The notes under the pieces are model-generated. The model was not told the origin of the DNA. It saw only the letters and a program-made list of their open reading frames with translations, and ran no database searches. Both the position numbers and the translations under genes were made by a program. Positions 1 through 9,177 of a stretch of DNA of 64,000 bases are shown piece by piece. The DNA is from Flavobacteriaceae bacterium (lineage in GTDB: Bacteria > Bacteroidota > Bacteroidia > Flavobacteriales > Flavobacteriaceae): NCBI GenBank assembly GCA_013214065.1, contig JABSPK010000004.1, forward strand, positions 363,352 to 427,351, written 5' to 3'. Position 1 is the stretch's first letter, and every line of letters begins with the position of its first letter.

Positions 1-252
1 CAGCCCAAATCGGACATCGAAAACATCAATGCGCCCTTGATGTTGCAGTTCGCCGGGCTGGATCAGCGGGTCAATGCAGGATGGCAAGCTTACGAAACTG
101 CCTTGAAGGCCCATGGTAAGACCTATGAGGCCTACACCTATCCTGATGTAAACCACGGTTTCCACAATACCTCCACACCGCGCTACGACGAAGCTGCGGC
201 CGAATTGGCATGGAAACGTACCATGGATTTTTTCAATAAACACTTACGCTAA
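1..252 (+). CDS. Dienelactone hydrolase family protein, C-terminal part
   Basis: Reading frame 1 is open from the first base to the TAA at 250-252, so this is the last 83 residues of a gene that begins outside the window. The fragment contains a G-L-D-x-R-V-N motif and, further on, N-H-G-F. In the dienelactone hydrolase branch of the alpha/beta hydrolases these carry the acid and the histidine of the catalytic triad; the nucleophile lies upstream and cannot be seen. The end, P-R-Y-D-E-A-A-A followed by a Trp-Lys-Arg and Phe-Phe-x-x-H, is typical of the family. The next gene begins inside the stop codon, so the two are probably translationally coupled. The substrate is unknown. Confidence 0.85.
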   Translation, partial: QPKSDIENINAPLMLQFAGLDQRVNAGWQAYETALKAHGKTYEAYTYPDVNHGFHNTSTPRYDEAAAELAWKRTMDFFNKHLR

Positions 253-1649
253 TGAAGTCGATCGATCGAAGGGCATTTTTAAAGAAATCATCCATTGCCG
301 GCGCCGCGTTGGGTACGGCCGGCCTGTTCCCTGAATTTGTTTACGGTCAAGCGGAACGACCCGCTAAGGCTCAGTATATGGGTGGTTTTGCCGCCCCTAA
401 ATTGGATACGGTCAGGGCCGCTTTCATTGGCGTCGGCGCGCGCGGAGGCTATCATTTGAAGTTTTTGGCAGCGCTGCCCGGTACCGAGGTTGTCGCTATT
501 TGTGATGTATACGAGGATTTGGTCAAGGAAAAGGAGGGCTGGGTCCGGGAAGTCTCCGGTAGTGATCGGCATACCGATATCAAATTGTATTCGGGTGATG
601 AAAACCAATGGCGTACCATGCTCAAGGAAGTGCGGCCTGATGTGGTGTTCATTGCCACGAATTGGACGAACCATGCCCCAATGGCCATAGCCAGCATGGA
701 AGCTGGGGCCCATGCCTTCGTTGAGGTACCCATGGCCGTGACCTTATCGGAACTATGGGATATCGTCGATGCCAGCGAACGCACCCAAAGACATTGTATG
801 ATGTTGGAGAACGTTAATTACAGCCGCGATGAACTTCTTTTTTTGAATTTATGCAGAAAAGGACTGATCGGCGAACTTTTGCATGGTGAGGCCGCCTACA
901 TCCATGAATTGCGTTGGCAAATGGAAGAACAGCACCGGGGAACGGGTTCATGGCGTACCCATCATTACGCCAAAAGGAACGGCAATTTGTATCCTACCCA
1001 TGGTTTGGGCCCCGTAGCCCAATACATGAACTTGGGCCGTGGTGAGGATACATTCGGTAGCTTGGTCTCCTTTTCGACCCCGGCTGTGGGCAGACAAGCC
1101 TATGCCCGTAAGAACTATCCGGAAAACCATCAATGGAATGCCTTGGAATTCAAAGGGGGGGACTTGAATACCACGATCATTAAAACCCAACAAGGACGAA
1201 CGATCATGGTGCAATGGGATGAAACCAGCCCGCGACCCTATTCCCGACTCAACCTCATTCAAGGGACCAAAGGTACCCTCGCCGGATTCCCGACCCGGGT
1301 CGCATTTGAAGGCGGGTTTGAAGGATTGACCAAAGACCATCATTCTTGGGTACAAGGAGAGCAATTGCAGGCCCTGTACGAGAAATACGACCATCCACTT
1401 TATACACGACTGAACCAAGCGGCCAAAGGTAGCGGGCACGGTGGTATGGATGGTATCATGGTGTATCGCATCGTCGAATGCCTGCAAAAAGGATTGCCTT
1501 TGGATCAAAATGTTTACGAAGGATGCTTTTGGAGTGCGGTAGCCCCTTTGAGTGAGCGATCGGTGGCCAGCGGTGGATACCCGCAGCCATTCCCGGATTT
1601 TACCCGTGGCAATTGGATGACCACGGCCCCTTTGGGAATTGTAAGTTAA
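252..1649 (+). CDS. Gfo/Idh/MocA-fold protein, probable GH109 glycosidase
   Basis: This 465-residue protein starts with a twin-arginine-like signal (R-R-A-F-L-K-K at residues 6-12, then a hydrophobic Ala/Gly stretch), so it is probably exported folded. A Rossmann dinucleotide motif G-V-G-A-R-G-G lies at residues 60-66, followed by an A-I-C-D strand end. The C-terminal half has features I associate with glycoside hydrolase family 109, which uses tightly bound NAD in an oxidation-elimination-hydration mechanism: the T-H-G-L-G-P-V-A-Q-Y-M block, S-P-R-P-Y-S-R, and a Y-E-G-x-x-W-S-A-V-x-P-L-S-E-x-S-V block. The founding activity of GH109 is alpha-N-acetylgalactosaminidase, but other Gfo/Idh/MocA enzymes share much of this, so the substrate is inferred. 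The start ATG overlaps the previous stop by one base. Confidence 0.75.
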   Translation: MKSIDRRAFLKKSSIAGAALGTAGLFPEFVYGQAERPAKAQYMGGFAAPKLDTVRAAFIGVGARGGYHLKFLAALPGTEVVAICDVYEDLVKEKEGWVREVSGSDRHTDIKLYSGDENQWRTMLKEVRPDVVFIATNWTNHAPMAIASMEAGAHAFVEVPMAVTLSELWDIVDASERTQRHCMMLENVNYSRDELLFLNLCRKGLIGELLHGEAAYIHELRWQMEEQHRGTGSWRTHHYAKRNGNLYPTHGLGPVAQYMNLGRGEDTFGSLVSFSTPAVGRQAYARKNYPENHQWNALEFKGGDLNTTIIKTQQGRTIMVQWDETSPRPYSRLNLIQGTKGTLAGFPTRVAFEGGFEGLTKDHHSWVQGEQLQALYEKYDHPLYTRLNQAAKGSGHGGMDGIMVYRIVECLQKGLPLDQNVYEGCFWSAVAPLSERSVASGGYPQPFPDFTRGNWMTTAPLGIVS

Positions 1650-1656
1650 CACGACC

Positions 1657-2706
1657 ATGTTGCATTGCAAAGCCCCTGCTAGAATCTGTTTTTTCGGCGA
1701 TCACCAAGACTATTTGGCATTGCCGGTCATCGCCGGTGCCATAGATCGGTATTTCCATATCAAAGGAAGGGGGAACACCCTTGGGGTTTTTCGAATCGAA
1801 TTCAAAGATCTGGGTCAGCGACGAACTATCGATCCGAATTCGGACGAAAGCGTCGAATCCGGCGATTTTTTGAGGGCCGCACTCGTCATTCTCGCAGAAA
1901 AGGGATGTGTGTTCAATACGGGATATGATCTGGTATTTCACAGCACCATTCCGATCAATGCCGGCCTTTCGAGTTCTTCGGCCATGATCGTGGCTTGGAT
2001 CCGTTTTTTAGTAGCCATACAAGAAGAAGCCCTTGTGCTTTCGGATGCCGAAATCGGCCGTTTGGCTTATGCTACCGAAGTAGGGTTTTTCGAAGGCCCT
2101 GGTGGATTGATGGATCAATTTTCCATTGCGCAAAAAGGGTTGCTGTTCATTGATACTGAAAGTGGTGATACAAAGCGTTTGACCGCTGATTTAGGGGGTT
2201 TGATCGTAGCGGAATCCGGAATGGCCAAAAAGACCTTGAAAGTGTTGCAAAAAGCGAGGGAATATGCTGAAAAGGCAGTGGCACAGGTGAAGTCTAAGCA
2301 TCCTGATTTTCAGTTGAAACATTCAGAGGAAAGCGATTATGATCGCTACCTGCCCTATGTGTCCAAGGAATACCATGATTACTGGTACGCTGCCATTCAT
2401 AATTTGAACATCACCCGGAAAGCCGGGGAACAATTGCAGGGACCAACGCCCGATATCATTTTATTGGGTCGGTTGATGAACGCCCATCAGACCATTTTGG
2501 AGCAACGGATCAAGAATACACCCATGGCCATGTCTAGCATGATGCGCGCGGCGATTGACGCTGGTGCAGTAGGCTCTAAAATCATCGGATCGGGTGGCGG
2601 GGGATGCATGCTCGCCCTAACGTCACCCTCGCTCAAAACTGGCGTAATCGATGCTTTTTTAGCGCATGGAGCCGTAAGCGCTTATGAAGTTAACTTATGC
2701 TATTAA
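1657..2706 (+). CDS. GHMP family sugar kinase
   Basis: This 349-residue protein has the three GHMP kinase signatures. The N-terminal K-A-P-A-R-I-C-F-F-G-D-H-Q-D-Y stretch corresponds to the substrate-binding segment of galactokinase and mevalonate kinase relatives. A P-I-N-A-G-L-S-S-S-S-A phosphate loop lies at about residues 99-109. A glycine-rich I-I-G-S-G-G-G-G-C motif lies near the C-terminus. It would phosphorylate a sugar or related alcohol from ATP in the cytoplasm. It starts seven bases after the GH109-like gene and is followed at once by a nucleotidyltransferase. The pair fits a salvage route: sugar to sugar-1-phosphate to NDP-sugar. The exact sugar cannot be read from the sequence; galactose-, uronate- and heptose-type substrates are all possible. 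Confidence 0.85.
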   Translation: MLHCKAPARICFFGDHQDYLALPVIAGAIDRYFHIKGRGNTLGVFRIEFKDLGQRRTIDPNSDESVESGDFLRAALVILAEKGCVFNTGYDLVFHSTIPINAGLSSSSAMIVAWIRFLVAIQEEALVLSDAEIGRLAYATEVGFFEGPGGLMDQFSIAQKGLLFIDTESGDTKRLTADLGGLIVAESGMAKKTLKVLQKAREYAEKAVAQVKSKHPDFQLKHSEESDYDRYLPYVSKEYHDYWYAAIHNLNITRKAGEQLQGPTPDIILLGRLMNAHQTILEQRIKNTPMAMSSMMRAAIDAGAVGSKIIGSGGGGCMLALTSPSLKTGVIDAFLAHGAVSAYEVNLCY

Positions 2707-2710
2707 TGCT

Positions 2711-3547
2711 ATGAAGAACGATAGCCTACTAATTATGGTCGCCGGGGCCTCTTCACGGATGAAGAAGAGCCTGGAAAAGGCGCAACTGTCAAAAACCGCT
2801 TTCGAAATCGCCAAGCAGCAGCACAAAAGCCTGATACCTCTTGGAGCAGCGCAACGCCCTATGCTGTATCATCTGTTGAAAAACGCCATGGATGCCGGTA
2901 TTCGCGAAATCTACTTGATTACTTCGGAATCCAACCAAGGGTTCAAGGAGTTTGTCAATACCTATCAAGCGGATTTCGCATCGCTTCAGTTCCGTTTCGC
3001 GATTCAATATCTTCCCAAAGGGAGGACGAAAGCGATTGGTACGGCCGATGCGGTGATCCAATGTCTAGCGCAGTATCCTGAACTTCTCGAACAACGTTTT
3101 ACAGTCTGCAATGGTGACAACCTGTACTCGGTATCCGCTCTTTTGGCTCTGAGGGAACACCGCGAGGCAGACCATGCCCTGATTGCTTATGATCGCGATG
3201 CCCTAAAGTTCCCAGATGAAAAGATCGCGAGGTTCGCCTTGTTGGTTTTGTCACATGAAGGGTACCTAAACGGGATCGTAGAAAAACCTGAACCGGATAC
3301 GATCGGTCAGTATCGTGATCCAAGGGGGAAACTACGGGTGAGTATGAATATTTACAACTTTTACGGGAAGACCTTACTTCCTTTTTTGGAAAGCTGTCCC
3401 TTCCATCCCGTGCGCGACGAGAAAGAATTGCCAAAAGCTGTAGCAACCATGGCCCAAACCAAACAGAAAAGCGTTCTCGGCACCTTGAGGGCCGAGCATG
3501 TGCCCGACATAACCAATGCCGATGACATAAAAGATTTTTATCTTTAG
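2711..3547 (+). CDS. NTP transferase domain sugar-phosphate nucleotidyltransferase
   Basis: This 278-residue protein belongs to the NTP_transferase fold. The N-terminal L-L-I-M-V-A-G-A-S-S-R-M-K-K segment is a variant of the GxGxR nucleotide loop, C-N-G-D-N-L-Y supplies the metal-binding Asp, and V-E-K-P lies in the second half as in glucose-1-phosphate nucleotidyltransferases. The first loop is unusual in having Ala-Ser in place of the usual glycines. I chose the ATG at 2711, four bases after the kinase stop; an upstream in-frame ATG at 2684 would overlap the kinase. With the kinase before it, the likely role is making an NDP-sugar, but the base and sugar are unknown. Confidence 0.75.
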   Translation: MKNDSLLIMVAGASSRMKKSLEKAQLSKTAFEIAKQQHKSLIPLGAAQRPMLYHLLKNAMDAGIREIYLITSESNQGFKEFVNTYQADFASLQFRFAIQYLPKGRTKAIGTADAVIQCLAQYPELLEQRFTVCNGDNLYSVSALLALREHREADHALIAYDRDALKFPDEKIARFALLVLSHEGYLNGIVEKPEPDTIGQYRDPRGKLRVSMNIYNFYGKTLLPFLESCPFHPVRDEKELPKAVATMAQTKQKSVLGTLRAEHVPDITNADDIKDFYL

Positions 3548-3551
3548 CGTT

Positions 3552-4817
3552 ATGGAAACCTATGCGAACGCCTTGCTTTATGCCATTCCCTTTTTCGTCG
3601 GGTTGGTGCTCATCGAGATTTTGTACGGCCATTTCGTCAAAGATCAAAAGCACAATGTAATGGACACGGTCAGTAGCTTGAGTTCAGGCCTGACCAACAT
3701 CATCAAGGATTCTTTGGGGCTTGCCGTCGTATTGGTGAGTTATCCGGTATTGTTGGAATATTTGGCTTTGACCGAGATCAAAGCGACATGGGCCGTATGG
3801 GTCATCGCTTTTATCGTAATTGATTTTGCAGGCTATTGGAACCATCGATTGAGTCATCATATCAATATTTTTTGGAATCAACATGTCATCCATCATAGCA
3901 GTGAGGAATTCAATTTGGCCTGCGCCTTAAGACAATCGATTTCGAATCTTATCGGTTATTTTGCCATTCTCATGTTACCTGCGGCCCTACTAGGGGTGCC
4001 CAATGAGGTCATTGCGATTTTGGCCCCGATCCACCTCTTTGCACAGTTTTGGTACCACACCCAGCATATCGGAAAATTGGGTTGGTTGGAGTATGTCATC
4101 GTGACCCCTTCGCAGCACCGGGTACACCATGCCATCAATCCGGAATATATCGACAAGAACCTCGGCCAGATCTTATGCATTTGGGATCGCTGGTTCGGGA
4201 CTTTTCAAGAGGAATTGGATACGGTACCACCCCAATACGGGGTTTTGAAGCCTGCGGAAACATGGAATCCGGTCTTGATCAACTTCCAACATCTTTGGCG
4301 ATTGGCCCAAGATGCTTGGCGCAGTGAACGCTGGGTCGATAAATTCAGGATTTGGTTCATGCCCACTGGTTGGCGCCCAGCCGATGTCGCCGAAAAGTAT
4401 CCGATTTCAAAAATCGAAGACGTTTACGACTTTGAAAAGTACCGCCCAAAGGTTACCCATGGCCTCAAGGTATACTCGATTTTCCAGTTGTTGGCCAATA
4501 CGGCCCTAATGCTGTTCATGTTCTATAATTTCTCCAATATCGGATATGAGGGACTTTTGGTCTACGGCGCCTTTATTTTTGTGGGAATCTATGGGTATAC
4601 CACTCTTATGGACGGTAAGTTCCATGCTTTTTGGATCGAATTGATCCGGGCGATAGCAGGCCTAGCGGTATTATATCTGACCGGTGATTGGTTCGGATTG
4701 AACGGTGTTTTGAATTGGGGAAGCCTTGTAGTCGCTGTCTATTTCGTTATCACCGGTCTCGGTGGGGCGTATTTCAGCTTTAATCGAATACCTATTACGA
4801 CTGTTTCGAAGTCTTAA
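3552..4817 (+). CDS. Sterol desaturase / fatty acid hydroxylase family membrane protein
   Basis: This 421-residue integral membrane protein has the eight-histidine di-iron motif set of the family: N-H-R-L-S-H-H at about residues 97-103, H-V-I-H-H at 111-115, and H-R-V-H-H near residue 192, with extra histidines in the Y-H-T-Q-H segment between. Hydrophobic segments flank the motifs, and a further group of transmembrane helices follows after residue 300. The length and layout resemble the alkylglycerol monooxygenase-like branch, which acts on lipids, more than short C-4 sterol oxidases; this is a guess from memory. It starts four bases after the nucleotidyltransferase, so it is probably in the same transcript. 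Its stop interlocks with that of the convergent acyl-CoA-binding protein gene (four-base overlap). Confidence 0.85.
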   Translation: METYANALLYAIPFFVGLVLIEILYGHFVKDQKHNVMDTVSSLSSGLTNIIKDSLGLAVVLVSYPVLLEYLALTEIKATWAVWVIAFIVIDFAGYWNHRLSHHINIFWNQHVIHHSSEEFNLACALRQSISNLIGYFAILMLPAALLGVPNEVIAILAPIHLFAQFWYHTQHIGKLGWLEYVIVTPSQHRVHHAINPEYIDKNLGQILCIWDRWFGTFQEELDTVPPQYGVLKPAETWNPVLINFQHLWRLAQDAWRSERWVDKFRIWFMPTGWRPADVAEKYPISKIEDVYDFEKYRPKVTHGLKVYSIFQLLANTALMLFMFYNFSNIGYEGLLVYGAFIFVGIYGYTTLMDGKFHAFWIELIRAIAGLAVLYLTGDWFGLNGVLNWGSLVVAVYFVITGLGGAYFSFNRIPITTVSKS

Positions 4818-5080
4818 GAGCTTTCACCGATTTCCGATTGTACCAAATCGATGTACCGCTGCATGGCTTCGTTAATGGTGATGTGCTGTGCCTGGATCAA
4901 GGCATTGGCTTTGAAGGCATTGATCAGTGGTGTTTTACTTCCTGGGTTGTTGAAGTTCTTATTGGCTATTTTGAAGTAAGCGTATAATTTAAGCAACAAG
5001 TCAGCGGGTAAGGGGTCGGTGTAGGCGTTGACCAAGGCGACTGCCTTTTCGAATTCCTTATGTAAGGCCTCGTCACGCAT
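4814..5080 (-). CDS. Acyl-CoA-binding protein
   Basis: This 88-residue soluble protein has the shape of the ACBP fold, a four-helix bundle that binds long-chain acyl-CoA esters. Seen in it are F-E-K-A at the N-terminus, the L-L-L-K-L-Y-A-Y-F-K motif (residues about 27-36) that holds the Tyr and Lys contacting the CoA, a short loop where ACBPs have G-x-x, and a later F-K-A-N-A-L segment in place of the usual W-D-A-W. The family is common in eukaryotes and patchy in bacteria. It overlaps the psd gene by eight bases and ends the rsfS-ftsH-LUD-cdsA-psd run, so a role in acyl supply to phospholipid synthesis is a reasonable inference. Confidence 0.85.
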   Translation of the reverse strand: MRDEALHKEFEKAVALVNAYTDPLPADLLLKLYAYFKIANKNFNNPGSKTPLINAFKANALIQAQHITINEAMQRYIDLVQSEIGESS

Positions 5081-5738
5081 CGTCTTCTGGAAGAACCGCT
5101 ATACAGGTTTTGGCACCTACGACTTTTTGGTCCAGTTTAACGGCGATTTCAGCTTCAAGTGGAAGGAAAAGATCGACACGCGAGCCAAATTTGATGAACC
5201 CGGCATCCTGTCCTTGTACCACTTGTTCGCCTTCTTCGGCGTAGTTGACGATCCGTCGGGCCAATGCACCGGCAATCTGACGGTAAAGGATTTCCCCGAA
5301 TTTCGGGGTATGCACGACTACGGTCGTGCGTTCGTTTTCAGTGCTCGATTTCGGATGCCACGCGACCAAATATTTGCCAGGGTGGTATTTTGAATAGGTG
5401 ATGGTGCCGCTGGCCGCATAGCGGGTGACGTGGACGTTCAAGGGCGACATGAAAATCGAGACTTGCTTGCGTTTTCCATTGAAATACTCGGTTTCCTCCA
5501 CTTCTTCGATAACAACTACCTTGCCGTCGACCGGAGCTAAAATTTCATCGAAATTCGGGGTGACCACCCTTTTCGGATTCCGGAAAAACTGTAAGATCAA
5601 AACCAAAACTACCAAGGCCGTGAGCTGCAAAGCCCAGCGCAACCAATCGATGGTGATGTAGTATTCCGTGGCCAAAAGGGCCGCAACGACCAAAAAAAAG
5701 GTAATCAGAATGATTTGCTTTCCTTCTTTATGAAACAT
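5073..5738 (-). CDS. psd: Phosphatidylserine decarboxylase family protein
   Basis: This 221-residue protein makes phosphatidylethanolamine from phosphatidylserine at the membrane. Two hydrophobic segments lie at residues about 10-50. The short bacterial form is recognised by the L-A-P-V-D-G-K-V segment, F-M-S-P-L-N-V-H-V-T-R, and K-F-G-S-R-V-D near residue 185, where self-cleavage between Gly and Ser produces the pyruvoyl cofactor. The same V-N-V-H-type histidine and the cleavage site are intact, so the enzyme should be active. The upstream cdsA gene overlaps it by 11 bases. CdsA makes CDP-diacylglycerol, the substrate two steps earlier; a phosphatidylserine synthase is not in the window. Confidence 0.92.
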   Translation of the reverse strand: MFHKEGKQIILITFFLVVAALLATEYYITIDWLRWALQLTALVVLVLILQFFRNPKRVVTPNFDEILAPVDGKVVVIEEVEETEYFNGKRKQVSIFMSPLNVHVTRYAASGTITYSKYHPGKYLVAWHPKSSTENERTTVVVHTPKFGEILYRQIAGALARRIVNYAEEGEQVVQGQDAGFIKFGSRVDLFLPLEAEIAVKLDQKVVGAKTCIAVLPEDDA

Positions 5739-6531
5739 AAGAGAAAATATTGAGTGTCAAATACGCAAATGGTGCAGCAAAAACCAAACTATCAAGGCGG
5801 TCGTAAATCCCACCGTGTCCAGGTAATATCGCACCACTGTCTTTGACCCCCGCAATACGTTTGAACTTCGATTCCAATAGGTCTCCCAAGTTTCCGGCGA
5901 TGACGATGACCGAGGCGAGCACCATCCATTGCATGGTATCCAACCGAGGTTCGTATTCCGCTAAAAAGTACGCGGCGATCAATGCAAAAATAAACCCTCC
6001 CAGTGAACCTTCAATGGTTTTTTTAGGAGAAACGGAAGGAAATAATTTCGTACGACCAAGGGTACGTCCTACGAGATAGGCAAAACTGTCGTTTACCCAG
6101 ACCAACACGAATATTCCCATAATAAGGAATTTGGCAAAAGAATTGCCTTCGTATGGAATCATGGTCAAAAAGATGCAGCCGCCCCCGATATAGAGTAAGG
6201 CGATTAAAAATTTTTGAAAAGCGGTGAAGTTGTGGGCTTTTTTAGAAAAGAGAAAAGCCAATAAAGCCAAATTGACGGTCAAGGTCAACAGCAACAAAAT
6301 ACGGATCGGCATTTGGCTTTTGATCAAGTAGATATAGGCCCACCAAAGCCCTAAATAGGCTAAGAAGACATAGTATCCCTTGATTTTGACGATGCGCTTG
6401 AATTCGTACAAACACCCCAACCCGAAGACCATAAAAAGAAAATCAAAAGCGTCGGCACTTAAAAATACCGCTGACAGGAGGAGTACGACATAAACAATCC
6501 CGGTAAGTGACCGTCGTAACAGTTCTTTCAT
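5728..6531 (-). CDS. cdsA: Phosphatidate cytidylyltransferase
   Basis: This 267-residue protein has about seven to eight hydrophobic segments over its whole length and makes CDP-diacylglycerol from phosphatidic acid and CTP. The C-terminal third has the family signature: S-P-K-K-T-I-E-G-S-L-G-G, a G-N-L-G-D-L-x-E-S-x-F-K-R block, K-D-S-G-x-x-L-P-G-H-G-G and D-R-x-D-S. It starts four bases after the LUD-domain gene and overlaps psd. Together they form a phospholipid synthesis pair downstream of ftsH. Confidence 0.94.
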   Translation of the reverse strand: MKELLRRSLTGIVYVVLLLSAVFLSADAFDFLFMVFGLGCLYEFKRIVKIKGYYVFLAYLGLWWAYIYLIKSQMPIRILLLLTLTVNLALLAFLFSKKAHNFTAFQKFLIALLYIGGGCIFLTMIPYEGNSFAKFLIMGIFVLVWVNDSFAYLVGRTLGRTKLFPSVSPKKTIEGSLGGFIFALIAAYFLAEYEPRLDTMQWMVLASVIVIAGNLGDLLESKFKRIAGVKDSGAILPGHGGIYDRLDSLVFAAPFAYLTLNIFSYVS

Positions 6532-6535
6532 AAAT

Positions 6536-7144
6536 TCAGTAGTCTTCTAAAAGCAAAAGATATACATTTTTTGAAGTACTACCGTATGAAAGAAAGTCGT
6601 TTTTGTTTTCTTGGGTCAGCTGGAAATGTTTCAGCGTTGTGATATTATCGGGAATTTTCTTTTGATATTTCTTTTTGATCACCTTAAGGGCCTCGCTGAT
6701 CGAATCGACCAATTGGCTTGTGGTGGCGAAAATGATCAGGTTATGGGGCAGCTCGTTCAATTTTTTTTCTTTGATCTGATTCGAGCAAACCAATACCGAA
6801 CCATTGTGGGCGACCAAATGTTCGCAGGTGGTAAAGAAAATATCACTTTCGTTGCGCTTTGAGGTGAACGTTACGCCATTGGAGGCGAATCGTTCGTTCA
6901 ACCGCTTGTCAAGGGTGTAGAATGGATGTGAGGTCCAGTTGTTCTCAGAAACGATGTTCTGGAGGCTTTCGGTAACTTCGGAAAAGTCTTCGCAATAAAT
7001 GAACTTTCCGCCGTTCTTTTTAAAATAGATGGTGAACTTCTCATCGACGGGGATTTTAAGGTCGGGCATGTGCTCACCGCGGGTTTCCAAGGTTTCCTTG
7101 GAAACTTTCTTACCACCACCGAAAAGTTTGTCAAATAGGCCCAT
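6536..7144 (-). CDS. LUD domain-containing protein
   Basis: This 202-residue protein resembles the LutC/YkgG (LUD) family. It has the small alpha/beta domain that starts after a basic N-terminus (F-D-K-L-F-G-G-G-K-K) and ends with Y-L-L-L-L-E-D-Y. Typical LUD proteins take part in lactate oxidation with LutA and LutB; neither partner is here. Instead the gene sits between ftsH and cdsA, an arrangement I associate with Flavobacteriaceae. A role with FtsH or membrane lipids is possible but is only suggested by position. I start at the ATG whose complement lies at 7142-7144; a TTG one codon earlier is less likely. Confidence 0.75.
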   Translation of the reverse strand: MGLFDKLFGGGKKVSKETLETRGEHMPDLKIPVDEKFTIYFKKNGGKFIYCEDFSEVTESLQNIVSENNWTSHPFYTLDKRLNERFASNGVTFTSKRNESDIFFTTCEHLVAHNGSVLVCSNQIKEKKLNELPHNLIIFATTSQLVDSISEALKVIKKKYQKKIPDNITTLKHFQLTQENKNDFLSYGSTSKNVYLLLLEDY

Positions 7145-7185
7145 CAAAGGTTATGTCAACCCTCGTACCGCAACAAAAAGCATGC

Positions 7186-9171
7186 TTATTTGGCCTCGCC
7201 GCCTACCTCTTCACCAGTAGGTTGGTCGACCGAAACGGATGCTTCCTCCTCCTCTTTTTCAAAAGGACGCTTGCCAAAGATCTTTTCAAGGTCATCCTTG
7301 AAAATCACTTCTTTTTCCAACAAGCGGTCTGCGAGTTCCGATAATTTATCTTTATTGTTTTCTAAAAGCTCAATCGCCCTTTGGTACTGCTTTTCAATGA
7401 TCTTGGAGATTTCCTCATCGATTTTCTGTGCGGTCTCCTCACTGTAGGGTTTCGAGAACCCATATTCGTTTTGACCCGATGAATCGTAATAGGTTATGTT
7501 GCCCAACTCGTCGTTCAACCCATAGATCGTCACCATGGCCCGTGCCTGTTTGGTCACCTTTTCCAGATCGCTTAGGGCGCCTGTGGAAATTTTATTAAAG
7601 ATCACTTTTTCAGCAGCCCGTCCGCCCATCGTTGCACACATCTCATCGAGCATTTGATCGGGCCTTACGATCAATCGTTCTTCGGGCAGGTACCAAGCCG
7701 CACCCAAAGATTGGCCACGTGGCACGATGGTCACTTTGACCAATGGCGCCGCATGTTCAAGCATCCAGCTCACCGTAGCATGCCCGGCTTCGTGAAAGGC
7801 AATGGTCCGTTTTTCTTCTTGTGTAATGATCTTATTTTTCTTTTCAAGTCCGCCGACGATGCGGTCAACAGCATCTAAAAAGTCTTGTTTCGTTACTGCC
7901 TTGCGTTCTTTTCGAGCAGCGATCAAAGCGGCTTCATTACAGACGTTCGCAATATCGGCACCTGAAAAACCAGGTGTTTGTTTGGCCAGGAAATCAAGAT
8001 CTAAGGTTTCGGCCGTTTTGATGGGCCTCAGGTGTACATCGAAAATTTCCTTTCGCTCCCTGATATCGGGTAGATCAACATAAATCTGACGGTCGAATCG
8101 ACCGGCCCGCATAAGGGCCTTGTCGAGCACGTCTGCACGGTTGGTTGCAGCCAATACGATGACGTTCGTATTGGTTCCGAAACCGTCCATTTCGGTCAAC
8201 AATTGGTTCAAGGTATTTTCACGTTCATCGTTCGAACCGGTGAAGTTGTTTTTACCACGGGCACGCCCAATCGCATCGATTTCGTCAATGAAAATGATGG
8301 CTGGTGATTTGTCTTTGGCCTGCTTGAACAGGTCGCGCACCCTTGAGGCACCGACACCGACGAACATTTCAACGAAATCGGAACCGGAGAGTGAAAAGAA
8401 CGGTACTTTGGCTTCACCTGCGACTGCTTTGGCCAATAAGGTCTTACCTGTACCGGGAGGACCGACCAATAGCGCACCTTTCGGAATCTTACCACCCAAA
8501 GAGGTGTATTTATCCGGATTCTTCAAGAATTCCACGATTTCCTGCACCTCTTCTTTAGCCCCTTCCAATCCGGCTACATCCTTGAATGAGGTTCTGGTAT
8601 CCGTCTTTTCGTCGAATAGCTTGGCTTTCGATTTTCCAATGTTGAAAATCTGACCGCCGGCTCCTCCGCCAGCTCCACCTGACATTCTTCGCATGAGGAA
8701 AATCCAAATCCCAATGATAAGGGCAAAGGGTAAAAGGGATAGCAACAAGTCACCGAATACGTTGTTTTCGGTATCGAAATCGACTATGGTATCGAGGTTG
8801 TTCTCTTTTTTGATGTTTTTGATCTCGTCTTCGAAGTTCTGGAGGTCCCCATAATCCAATACGTATTGCGGGATGATACCTGAAGAAGGGATCAGGGGTT
8901 TGTCGGCTACATTTTTGTGCACGTCCTTTTTCATGGCTTCATCGGTCAAAAAGACCTTGGCCTGGCGCGTGTTCGTAATAATCAGGATTTCTTTGATGTC
9001 ACCGTTCCTCAAAAACTCCTGCAACTCGGAAGTCGTGGTCTTTTCGGTACTGGAGAAGGCACTGCTGCCGAAGAATTGAAACCCTAAAATCAGGGCGATG
9101 ATCACACCATAGATCCACCATGAGTTAAACCGTGGTTTCTTGGGGGTATTCGCATTGTTGTCTTTTGCCAT
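7186..9171 (-). CDS. ftsH: ATP-dependent zinc metalloprotease FtsH
   Basis: This 661-residue membrane-anchored AAA+ protease degrades misassembled membrane proteins and regulatory proteins. It has transmembrane segments at about residues 18-34 and 143-160 with the periplasmic domain between them. The Walker A motif G-P-P-G-T-G-K-T is at 237-244, Walker B I-I-F-I-D-E-I-D near 292-299, the second region of homology with R-A-G-R-F-D-R at about 355-361, and the zinc motif H-E-A-G-H at 460-464. All catalytic residues are intact. It follows rsfS by six bases and precedes a LUD gene by about 40 bases. A Gly-rich linker (G-G-A-G-G-G-A-G-G) connects the second membrane helix to the AAA domain. Confidence 0.97.
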   Translation of the reverse strand: MAKDNNANTPKKPRFNSWWIYGVIIALILGFQFFGSSAFSSTEKTTTSELQEFLRNGDIKEILIITNTRQAKVFLTDEAMKKDVHKNVADKPLIPSSGIIPQYVLDYGDLQNFEDEIKNIKKENNLDTIVDFDTENNVFGDLLLSLLPFALIIGIWIFLMRRMSGGAGGGAGGQIFNIGKSKAKLFDEKTDTRTSFKDVAGLEGAKEEVQEIVEFLKNPDKYTSLGGKIPKGALLVGPPGTGKTLLAKAVAGEAKVPFFSLSGSDFVEMFVGVGASRVRDLFKQAKDKSPAIIFIDEIDAIGRARGKNNFTGSNDERENTLNQLLTEMDGFGTNTNVIVLAATNRADVLDKALMRAGRFDRQIYVDLPDIRERKEIFDVHLRPIKTAETLDLDFLAKQTPGFSGADIANVCNEAALIAARKERKAVTKQDFLDAVDRIVGGLEKKNKIITQEEKRTIAFHEAGHATVSWMLEHAAPLVKVTIVPRGQSLGAAWYLPEERLIVRPDQMLDEMCATMGGRAAEKVIFNKISTGALSDLEKVTKQARAMVTIYGLNDELGNITYYDSSGQNEYGFSKPYSEETAQKIDEEISKIIEKQYQRAIELLENNKDKLSELADRLLEKEVIFKDDLEKIFGKRPFEKEEEEASVSVDQPTGEEVGGEAK

Positions 9172-9177
9172 TTCGTT

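Noticed and set aside
288..713. Long open frames opposite to the GH109-like gene and others
   Set aside because: They run antisense to strongly conserved genes, show no family motifs, and the conserved protein explains the sequence.
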